From assembly GCA_022795575.1 (NCBI GenBank), contig JAAWGY010000198.1, positions 1-5,401 of the forward strand: a DNA stretch of 5,401 nucleotides. Direction: 5' to 3'. Below the pieces are notes generated by a model. That model did no database searches. It was given only the letters and a program-made list of their open reading frames with translations, and was not told the DNA's origin. This document shows positions 1-5,309 of this stretch, piece by piece. The stretch is from Angelakisella sp. Lineage in GTDB: Bacteria > Bacillota > Clostridia > Oscillospirales > Ruminococcaceae. Every line of letters begins with the position of its first letter. The first letter of the stretch is position 1. A program made the position numbers and the translations under genes.

Positions 1-31
1 TTTTGGGGAGAAAGGCCCTACCCCTAACCCC

Positions 32-119
32 GGCCGCGGTTTGCGCTTCCCCGCCAGCAGGCTACATAACCGCAATAGCCCCCATCCTCACCCAAACGCT
101 GCTGCACAAAACCGCGGCC
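32..119. repeat. Widely spaced 11-bp inverted repeat (possible structured element)
   Basis: Bases 32-42 (GGCCGCGGTTT) and 109-119 (AAACCGCGGCC) are perfect reverse complements separated by 66 bases. Inside, CAGCAG (55-60) and CTGCTG (99-104) can add a further 6-bp helix. A small adjacent hairpin, CGGCC-TAAC-GGCCG, lies at 115-128 and competes for the right arm. No credible protein is encoded here on either strand. The element lies just beyond the repeat shared with the right end of the window, and it may be the distal part of the same interspersed repeat, since the right copy is cut off before this part. It could instead be a structured RNA or simply a repeat arm. The pairing is seen directly; function is unknown. 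Confidence 0.5.
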
Positions 120-126
120 TAACGGC

Positions 127-174
127 CGATAACAAAACGGCAGGGCCTGTGCCAAAAACACAAGCCCTGCCGTT
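127..174 (-). terminator. Terminator-like hairpin on the minus strand
   Basis: AACGGCAGGGC (136-146) pairs perfectly with GCCCTGCCGTT (164-174), giving 11 bp. After one mismatch, four more pairs (TGTG/CACA) close on a 7-base loop. Read on the minus strand, the stem is followed by TTTTGTTAT, which is the layout of an intrinsic terminator. On the plus strand it is followed by ATAATAG, which is not U-rich. No minus-strand gene lies to its right in the window, so this copy may just be the terminator half of a repeat that landed in this orientation. The equivalent hairpin in the right-hand copy faces the operon correctly. Confidence 0.45.
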
Positions 175-234
175 ATAATAGCCGTCCTGGGGAGTTTCGC
201 TCCTGCGGGAGCGACCAGGGCTCTGCCCTGGACC
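147..234 (+). repeat. Left copy of an inverted interspersed repeat
   Basis: These 88 bases are the near-perfect reverse complement of 5310-5401. Over 147-221 I count two substitutions (A/G and C/T, at about 175 and 183). The only other change is in one hairpin near 215-231, which has a 7-bp stem and 3-base loop here but an 8-bp stem and 5-base loop in the other copy. Similarity stops sharply after GGACC at 234. The copy contains a TCGCTCC/GGAGCGA hairpin (197-203 with 208-214, loop TGCG) and a CCAGGGC/GCCCTGG hairpin (215-221 with 225-231). It encodes no plausible protein. It looks like a genome-wide non-coding repeat family; from memory, similar sequence is common in Oscillospiraceae genomes, which I cannot check here. 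Confidence 0.85.
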
Positions 235-236
235 CG

Positions 237-256
237 CAAGCCTTTGAAAAGGCTTG
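237..256. other. Perfect 8-bp hairpin beside the left repeat
   Basis: CAAGCCTT (237-244) and AAGGCTTG (249-256) are perfect reverse complements around a TGAA loop. It lies directly after the shared repeat but is absent beside the right-hand copy, so it is either a neighbouring module or a part lost on the right. No T-run follows it in either direction, so it is not a convincing terminator. Confidence 0.55.
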
Positions 257-389
257 ACCGAAACTTTTGGCGCCCTGCGGGCCGTTGCGGGCAGGCTCGC
301 GTTTCCCCTAATACTCCACTCCCCCCGGCAAATGCTTTTGGTCAATCCGCCAACGGGAAGAATTTGGCCGAAAAAAATCTGTTTTGTTC
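257..389. other. Intergenic stretch without a recognisable gene
   Basis: I see no gene here. The left part is GC-rich, with loose palindromes: GAAAC at 260-264 pairs with GTTTC at 301-305, and GCCC-TGC-GGGC lies near 272-282. From about 360 the sequence turns AT-rich (A-run at 371-377 and T-rich tract after 382), marking entry into the promoter region. Short reading frames crossing it are repeat- or composition-driven and have no Shine-Dalgarno sequence. Confidence 0.5.
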
Positions 390-405
390 ACAATTTGTTT
401 ATTGT
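390..405. promoter_or_regulatory. Candidate operator palindrome ACAAT-N6-ATTGT
   Basis: ACAAT (390-394) and ATTGT (401-405) form a perfect 5-bp inverted repeat with a 6-base centre, a size suited to a dimeric winged-helix regulator. It overlaps the upstream edge of the candidate -35 element, where a bound MarR dimer could block RNA polymerase. Short palindromes in AT-rich DNA arise easily by chance, so this is a weak call; its only strength is its position ahead of a marR gene. Confidence 0.3.
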
Positions 406-430
406 TTCCCCGGGAAAAAAACGATAAAAT
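402..430 (+). promoter_or_regulatory. Candidate sigma-A promoter of the marR-activase operon
   Basis: TAAAAT at 425-430 matches the TATAAT -10 consensus at five of six positions. TTGTTT at 402-407 matches the -35 consensus at three of six, with an ideal 17-bp spacer. Transcription would begin near 437, leaving a leader of about 77 nt before the first start codon. A perfect TTGACA at 448-453 has no acceptable -10 box 16-18 bp downstream and is not favoured. The region is clearly more AT-rich than its surroundings. No other promoter is apparent between the genes, which overlap. Confidence 0.5.
405..417. promoter_or_regulatory. Palindrome TTTCCC-C-GGGAAA inside the promoter spacer
   Basis: This is a perfect inverted repeat with 6-bp arms around one central C. 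It begins in the last bases of the candidate -35 box and fills the first half of the 17-bp spacer. A protein bound here would occlude the promoter, so it is the best candidate operator for autoregulation by the adjacent MarR-family protein. The palindrome and position are seen directly; which protein binds is inference. Confidence 0.4.
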
Positions 431-497
431 TTCGTAGAGAAAACCGGTTGACATTTTATTAGACGTGAGGGAGAAGGCTCTCCCCCATGGATCCAAC

Positions 498-504
498 AAG
501 GAGG
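498..504 (+). promoter_or_regulatory. Ribosome binding site that fixes the marR start
   Basis: AAGGAGG is a full anti-Shine-Dalgarno match, 9 bases ahead of ATG 514. It settles the start at 514 over an in-frame ATG at 487. That upstream ATG is preceded by a small GGGAG/CTCCC hairpin (469-473 with 480-484) and would place the Shine-Dalgarno inside the coding region. Confidence 0.85.
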
Positions 505-513
505 TACCCGCCT

Positions 514-1002
514 ATGCCAGCACTTCAGCTGAAGAAATATGTCCGCTTCCTGGACCTGGACCGGAAAAGCCATACCCTCCACCAGGCCTGTATCTTTAAT
601 ACCTTGGCCAAGGAGGACCTGCACCCCAGCCAGCTGCCGATCCTCTGGGCAATCTCCCAAACCAGCCGGATCACCCAGGGGGAAATCGCCAGCATCCTGG
701 GCGTCAGCCGCTCCGCCGTCGCCCTCTCGGCAAAGAGAATGGAACGCGCCGGCCTGGTCCGCCGGATGAAGGACGCCGCCGACCAGCGCCTGATGCTGGT
801 CTCTATCACCCCCAAGGGCCTGGCCGCCGCCCACCGCGCCCGCGCCCTCCAGGAGGAGCTCCTCTCCCGCCGCCTCCGGGGCTTTTCCCCCGAGGAGGTC
901 TCTGTCCTTATTGGGTTTTACGAACGGATGAACCATAACCTGGAGGAATACCGGCAGGAGCTGGAGCTCCAGGCCGCCCCGAAGAAGGAGGCAGTATGCT
1001 GA
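514..1002 (+). CDS. MarR-family transcriptional regulator
   Basis: A 162-residue cytoplasmic DNA-binding protein of usual MarR length. N-terminal helices (about 5-50) lead into a winged helix-turn-helix: TQGEIASILGVSRSAVALSAKRMERAGLV at roughly 54-82 is the helix-turn-helix and linker helix. The wing follows with the typical D-x-R signature (D90, Q91, R92) and an ITPKG segment at 98-102. C-terminal helices (about 103-155) would complete the dimer interface. MarR proteins are usually homodimeric repressors released by a small ligand or by cysteine oxidation. This one has cysteines at 26 and 162 only, so redox sensing is possible but unsupported. It is the first gene of the operon and its stop overlaps the next start by 7 nt, so it probably controls the activase genes and itself. 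The ligand is unknown. Confidence 0.93.
   Translation: MPALQLKKYVRFLDLDRKSHTLHQACIFNTLAKEDLHPSQLPILWAISQTSRITQGEIASILGVSRSAVALSAKRMERAGLVRRMKDAADQRLMLVSITPKGLAAAHRARALQEELLSRRLRGFSPEEVSVLIGFYERMNHNLEEYRQELELQAAPKKEAVC
985..991 (+). promoter_or_regulatory. Ribosome binding site for the activase gene, inside marR
   Basis: AAGGAGG lies within the last codons of marR, only 4 bases before ATG 996. The spacing is shorter than usual, yet there is no better start nearby, and the protein's first residues (LKIGLDIGSTT) must be retained because they form the ATPase phosphate loop. The short spacing and the 7-nt overlap point to translational coupling with marR. Confidence 0.75.
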
Positions 1003-3962
1003 AGATCGGTTTGGATATCGGATCCACAACGATAAAATGCGTGGTGCTGGACCAGGAGGACCAAATCCTCTTTTCGGATTACCAGCGCCATTATTCCCAA
1101 ATTACACAAAAAACAGGGGAGCTCCTGGCCCGTATCCGGGAGGAGGTGCTGGCAGACCAGCCCGCCTCCCTGGCCATCTCCGGCTCCGCCGGCATGGGGA
1201 TGGCCCAGGGCTGCGGCATCCCGTTTGTACAGGAGGTATACGCCACCCGGGTGGCCGCCTCCCGCCTCTCCCCCGGTACCGATGCCGTCATCGAGCTGGG
1301 GGGCGAGGACGCCAAGATCCTCTTTTTGACCGGCGGTATGGAGGTGCGGATGAACGGCTCCTGCGCCGGGGGCACCGGGGCCTTTATCGACCAGATGGCT
1401 ACCCTCCTTAAGGTGACGCCCGGTGAGCTGGACGACCTCGCCGCCAAGGCCCAGCGGACCTACACCATCGCCAGCCGCTGCGGCGTCTTTGCCAAAACCG
1501 ATATCCAGCCCCTCCTGAACCAGGGGGCCAAAAAGGAGGATGTGGCCGCCAGCATCTTTGGGGCGGTGGTCAACCAGACCATCGCCGGGCTGGCCCAGGG
1601 CCGGCGCATCGAGGGCCGCGTCCTCTACCTGGGCGGGCCCCTCACCTTCCTTCCCCGCCTCCGGGAAAGCTTTGATAAGACCCTGGGCCTCGCCGGCACC
1701 TGCCCGGAAAACTCCCTCTATTATGTGGCACTGGGGGCCGCCTGGTGCGGCGAGGGGGAGCTCGACCTTTCCTCCGCCATCCAAAAGCTTTCGGTCTACC
1801 ACGGCCAGGGGGATTACGCCGTCATTCCCCCCCTCTTTGCCGCCAAGGAGGACCACATCGCCTTTACCCAGCGCCACTGGCGCCACGCCGTCCCCTGCGG
1901 CCGGCTGGAGGAGGTCCGGGGGCCGGTCTATATCGGCATCGACGCCGGCTCCACCACCGTTAAGACGGTCGTCACCGACCAGTGGGGCGGGATGCTCTAC
2001 TCCAAGTACCAGCCCAATTCCGGCAACCCTGTCCCCCTGATCCGGGACTTCTTCGCCGAGCTCTACGACCTGCGCCCCGATCTCCACATCGCCGCCGGGG
2101 CCGTCACCGGCTACGGGGAGGAGATCATCCGCAGCGCCTTTGGGGTGGACTACGGGGTGGTGGAGACGGTGGCCCACTTTACCGCCGCCAAAAAGTTTAT
2201 GCCGGAGGTGGACTTTGTCATCGACATCGGCGGCCAGGACATCAAGTGCTTTAAGATTAAGGACGGGGTAATCGATAACATCTTCCTTAACGAGGCCTGC
2301 TCCTCCGGCTGCGGCAGCTTTCTGCAAACCTTTGCGGAGGCGTTGGGCTACTCCATCGAGGACTTCGCCAACCTGGGGCTCTTTGCCAAGCACCCGGTGG
2401 ACCTGGGGAGCCGCTGCACCGTCTTTATGAACTCCTCGGTAAAGCAGGCCCAAAAGGACGGGGCCAGCGTGGAGGATATCTCCGCCGGGCTTTCCATCAG
2501 CGTGGTGAAAAACGCCCTCTACAAGGTGATCCGCGCCGCCGATCCCTCCGAGCTGGGGCGGCACATCGTGGTCCAGGGGGGCACCTTCCACAACGACGCC
2601 GTCCTCCGGGCCTTTGAGCAGGAGCTGGGGGTGGAGGTGGTCCGCCCCAACATCGCCGGCCTGATGGGGGCCTACGGCGCCGCCCTCTACGCCATCCAAA
2701 CCGACGCCCTGGATGGCCGGGACAAGGACCCGGACCGTCGCAGCGGCATCCTGGGCCCCCGGGAGATCGGGGACTTCCAGCACAAGGTACAGGGGGCCAG
2801 CTGCGGCCTCTGCCCCAACAACTGCCGGCTGACGGTGAATACCTTCAGCGGCGGGCGCCGGTACATCAGCGGCAACCGGTGCGAGCGCCCCATCACCCAC
2901 AAGGAGGCGGACCACTCCCTCAACCTCTGCCAGCAGAAGCTCCAGCTGCTCCTCAGCTACAAGCCGGTCCCCGGCCCCCGGGGCAAGATTGGCCTGCCCA
3001 TGGGCCTTAACATCTTCGAGCTGCTGCCCTTTTGGCACCGCTTCTTTACCTCCCTGGGCTTCGAGGTCATCACCAGCCCCCTCAGCGATCGGGACCTCTA
3101 CCTCAGCGGCCAGCACACCATCCCCTCGGATACCGTCTGCTTCCCCGCCAAGCTGATGCACGGCCACGTGGAGGCCCTTCTTTCCATGGGGGTGCCGGCC
3201 ATCTTCTACCCCTGTATGTCCTACAACCTGGACGAGGACCTGGGGGATAACCACTACAACTGCCCGGTGGTGGCCTACTACCCGGAGGTGATCCGCTCCA
3301 ATATGCCGGAGGCCCGGGGCGTCACCTTTATCACCGACTACGTGGGGCTCCACCAGCCCCGGCACTTCCCCAAAAAGATGGCCGCCATCCTCTCCCAGTA
3401 CTACGGCGGCATCACCCTGCGGGAGGTGCGGCAGGCGGCCGGCGCCGCCTACGAGGAGTACTACCGCTACCTGGGGGCGGTGCGGGCCCACGGCAGGGAG
3501 ATCATCCGCCGGGCCCGGGAGGAGGGCCGGCAGATGATTGTGCTGGCGGGCCGTCCCTACCACACCGACCCGGAGGTGAACCACGGCATCGACAAGCTCA
3601 TCGCCGGCTTTGGGGTGGCGGTGCTTACCGAGGACGCTGTCTGCGACCACGTCCGCAAATTCCCGGTAGGCGTCCTGAACCAGTGGACCTACCACAGCCG
3701 CCTTTACGCCGCGGCCCGGTACATCGCCGCCCAGCCGGACATGAACCTGGTGCAGCTGGTTTCCTTTGGCTGCGGGGTGGACGCCATCACCACCGACGAG
3801 GTGCGGGAGATCCTGGAGGCGGAGCACAAGATCTACACCCAAATCAAGATCGACGAAATCACCAACCTTGGGGCGGTAAAGATCCGCCTGCGCAGCCTCT
3901 TTGCCGCGATCCGCCAGCAGCAGGGGGAAGAGGAGGAGGAAAAGGAGGAGGCCCATGTCTGA
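996..3962 (+). CDS. Tandem 2-hydroxyacyl-CoA dehydratase activase with DUF2229/COG3580-like C-terminal half
   Basis: A 988-residue cytoplasmic protein with two BadF/BadG/BcrA/BcrD-type ATPase domains (COG1924). Domain 1 (about 1-255) has phosphate loop LDIGSTT, ELGGED at 100-105, and cysteines 123 (GSCAGGTG) and 162 (SRCGVF). Domain 2 (about 311-570) has IDAGSTT, DIGGQD at 410-415, and cysteines 435 (EACSSGCG) and 474 (SRCTVF). Cys spacing is 39 in both, as in the Acidaminococcus activator HgdC, whose dimer holds one [4Fe-4S] cluster. A four-cysteine motif (603, 606, 610, 629) precedes the DUF2229-like region (about 664-890: GLPMGLN, PSDTVCFPAK with C715, YPC740, HYNC756). A GRPYH segment and FGCGVDA (C926) follow. 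By family knowledge, activases couple ATP hydrolysis to low-potential electron transfer. The DUF2229 half is probably part of the acceptor. The usual long homologue continues into a COG3581 region, here the next gene. Substrate unknown. Confidence 0.9.
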   Translation: MLKIGLDIGSTTIKCVVLDQEDQILFSDYQRHYSQITQKTGELLARIREEVLADQPASLAISGSAGMGMAQGCGIPFVQEVYATRVAASRLSPGTDAVIELGGEDAKILFLTGGMEVRMNGSCAGGTGAFIDQMATLLKVTPGELDDLAAKAQRTYTIASRCGVFAKTDIQPLLNQGAKKEDVAASIFGAVVNQTIAGLAQGRRIEGRVLYLGGPLTFLPRLRESFDKTLGLAGTCPENSLYYVALGAAWCGEGELDLSSAIQKLSVYHGQGDYAVIPPLFAAKEDHIAFTQRHWRHAVPCGRLEEVRGPVYIGIDAGSTTVKTVVTDQWGGMLYSKYQPNSGNPVPLIRDFFAELYDLRPDLHIAAGAVTGYGEEIIRSAFGVDYGVVETVAHFTAAKKFMPEVDFVIDIGGQDIKCFKIKDGVIDNIFLNEACSSGCGSFLQTFAEALGYSIEDFANLGLFAKHPVDLGSRCTVFMNSSVKQAQKDGASVEDISAGLSISVVKNALYKVIRAADPSELGRHIVVQGGTFHNDAVLRAFEQELGVEVVRPNIAGLMGAYGAALYAIQTDALDGRDKDPDRRSGILGPREIGDFQHKVQGASCGLCPNNCRLTVNTFSGGRRYISGNRCERPITHKEADHSLNLCQQKLQLLLSYKPVPGPRGKIGLPMGLNIFELLPFWHRFFTSLGFEVITSPLSDRDLYLSGQHTIPSDTVCFPAKLMHGHVEALLSMGVPAIFYPCMSYNLDEDLGDNHYNCPVVAYYPEVIRSNMPEARGVTFITDYVGLHQPRHFPKKMAAILSQYYGGITLREVRQAAGAAYEEYYRYLGAVRAHGREIIRRAREEGRQMIVLAGRPYHTDPEVNHGIDKLIAGFGVAVLTEDAVCDHVRKFPVGVLNQWTYHSRLYAAARYIAAQPDMNLVQLVSFGCGVDAITTDEVREILEAEHKIYTQIKIDEITNLGAVKIRLRSLFAAIRQQQGEEEEEKEEAHV
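3942..3948 (+). promoter_or_regulatory. Ribosome binding site for the COG3581-like gene, inside the activase gene
   Basis: AAGGAGG lies 6 bases before ATG 3955, a near-ideal spacing. It sits in a purine-only tract (3923-3950) that also encodes the activase's acidic tail. It decides the start at 3955 over an in-frame TTG at 3901, whose extra 18 residues would be a low-complexity Arg/Ser/Lys stretch and which would lie deep inside the upstream gene. Confidence 0.85.
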
Positions 3963-5253
3963 TCAACAGCGCTTTGCCCGGGTGGAGTACACCAAGGAGA
4001 TGAACGACGCGGGGTACACCATCCTCATCCCCAGCATGGCCCCTATCCACTTTGCCATGCTGCAATACATCTTCCGCAGCAGCGGCTACCGGCTGGAGGT
4101 GCTGGAGAACCAGGGGCCGGAGGTGGTGCAGGAGGGGCTGAAATACGTCCACAACGACACCTGCTACCCCGCCCTTTTGGTCATCGGCCAGATGCTGGAC
4201 GCGCTGCACAGCGGCAGGTACGACCTTGCCAAAACCGCCCTGATGATCACCCAGACGGGGGGCGGGTGCCGGGCTAGCAACTACATCTTTCTGCTACGGA
4301 AGGCATTGCGGAAGGCGGGGCTGGGGCACATTCCGGTGATCAGCCTGAACCTTTCCGGGCTGGAGAAGAACAGCGGCTTTCGGCTTTCGCTATCCATGAT
4401 CCGCAAGCTGGTGGCCTGTGTGGTTTACGGCGACGCCATGATGCACCTTTACAACCAGGTGCGCCCCTACGAATGCGCCAGCGGGGCGGCCCGGCGGGTG
4501 GTGGACCAATGGACCGAGACCATCTGCAAGCAGTTTGACGCCGGCAAGGGGGTCTCCATTGCCCAGATGCGGGCGAACCTTAGCGGCATTGCGTCGGGGT
4601 TTGCTGCGGTGCCGGTCAAAAAAACTCCCCGGGTCAAGGTAGGGGTTGTGGGGGAGATCTACGTCAAATACGCCAGCCTGGGCAACAACAACCTGGAGGA
4701 CTTTTTGCGGAGCCAGGGGTGCGAGTACATGGTGCCTGGCATTATGGGGTTTGCCCTCTTTAAGGTGGACAACCGGCTGGAGGACATCAAGCTTTACGGG
4801 GGGAACCCTGGGAAGTACGCGGTTTGTACGGTGCTGATGAATTACCTTACCCGGATGGAGCGGGAGCTGATCGCTGCCATTTCGAGGTACCCGCAGTTTG
4901 TGCCGCCGTCGGCTTATGCCCACACCAAAAGCCTTGTGAAGGGGGTCATTGGGTACGGGAGCAAGATGGGGGAGGGGTGGCTGCTGACTGCCGAGATGAT
5001 GGAGCTGGCGGAGCTGGGGTATGGCAACGTGGTTTGTACTCAGCCCTTTGGGTGTTTGCCTAACCACATCAACGGTAAGGGGATGATCCGGCGGATTAAG
5101 GAGCTTTACCCGGATTCCAACATTGTGCCGATTGATTATGACCCCAGCGCGACGCGGGTTAACCAGGAGAACCGGATTAAGCTGATGCTGGCGGTGGCCA
5201 GGGAGCAGCTGGCGGGGGCGGTTGCGGAGGAGGAGCCGGCAACGGTGGGGTAG
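3955..5253 (+). CDS. COG3581-like protein (2-hydroxyacyl-CoA dehydratase/activase-associated)
   Basis: A 432-residue soluble protein that I recognise as the C-terminal portion of the long activase polypeptides of Firmicutes, here a separate gene. Conserved-looking blocks are NDTCYPA (C70), TGGGCRASNY (C105), GEIYVKY followed by GNNNLE (234-248), CTQPFGCLPNH (C361, C367) and IDYDPSATRVNQENRIKLML (393-412). The cysteines in these blocks are plausible iron-sulfur ligands. No signal peptide or membrane segment is visible. The start overlaps the activase gene by 8 nt in a different frame and has its own strong ribosome binding site, so it is translationally coupled rather than a broken fusion. It probably works with the activase's C-terminal half as the electron-accepting or catalytic part; that is inference, and no reaction can be named. 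Codon choice changes in its second half toward GCG, GGG and ATT. The C-terminus ends in a short Ala/Glu-rich tail. Confidence 0.88.
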   Translation: MSDQQRFARVEYTKEMNDAGYTILIPSMAPIHFAMLQYIFRSSGYRLEVLENQGPEVVQEGLKYVHNDTCYPALLVIGQMLDALHSGRYDLAKTALMITQTGGGCRASNYIFLLRKALRKAGLGHIPVISLNLSGLEKNSGFRLSLSMIRKLVACVVYGDAMMHLYNQVRPYECASGAARRVVDQWTETICKQFDAGKGVSIAQMRANLSGIASGFAAVPVKKTPRVKVGVVGEIYVKYASLGNNNLEDFLRSQGCEYMVPGIMGFALFKVDNRLEDIKLYGGNPGKYAVCTVLMNYLTRMERELIAAISRYPQFVPPSAYAHTKSLVKGVIGYGSKMGEGWLLTAEMMELAELGYGNVVCTQPFGCLPNHINGKGMIRRIKELYPDSNIVPIDYDPSATRVNQENRIKLMLAVAREQLAGAVAEEEPATVG

Positions 5254-5278
5254 TGGTAAGAGCGGCGGCCTACCCCAC
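5245..5278 (+). other. Perfect 9-bp hairpin over the last stop codon
   Basis: GTGGGGTAG (5245-5253, ending in the TAG stop) pairs perfectly with CTACCCCAC (5270-5278) across a 16-base loop. A second short pairing, GCGGCC (5265-5270) with GGCCGC (5303-5308), would compete with it. No T-run follows, so it is not a standard intrinsic terminator; it could protect the mRNA 3' end or assist termination at the repeat downstream. Confidence 0.5.
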
Positions 5279-5309
5279 AGGTTGTGCCCGCCGGGGCTAC
5301 CCGGCCGCA

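Noticed and set aside
24..239. Small minus-strand reading frame of 71 codons
   Set aside because: It lies almost entirely in the hairpin repeats, its start falls in the repeat shared with the right end, and there is no credible Shine-Dalgarno sequence. Such frames are usually repeat-derived false genes.
448..453. Perfect TTGACA -35 hexamer
   Set aside because: No acceptable -10 element exists 16-18 bases downstream (GAGAAG-like sequence there). The TTGTTT-17-TAAAAT pair just upstream is better overall.
487..513. Upstream in-frame ATG adding nine residues to the MarR protein
   Set aside because: The AAGGAGG site at 498-504 is ideally placed for ATG 514, and the extra residues (MDPTRRYPP) do not look like the start of a MarR protein.
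388..1029. Minus-strand frame of 213 codons opposite marR
   Set aside because: It is the composition shadow of marR, shows no recognisable domain, and its end runs through the AT-rich promoter region.
3901..3954. Extended start of the last gene at TTG 3901
   Set aside because: The extra residues are an Arg/Ser/Lys low-complexity run encoded by the neighbour's purine tract, and the ribosome binding site at 3942-3948 points to ATG 3955.
918..3956. Uninterrupted antisense reading frame of about 1012 codons on the minus strand
   Set aside because: It mirrors the activase gene. High third-position C in the sense strand removes stop codons from the opposite frame. The translation is a monotonous Gly/Ala/Val/His/Asp-rich sequence without domains, while the sense product has clear family motifs.
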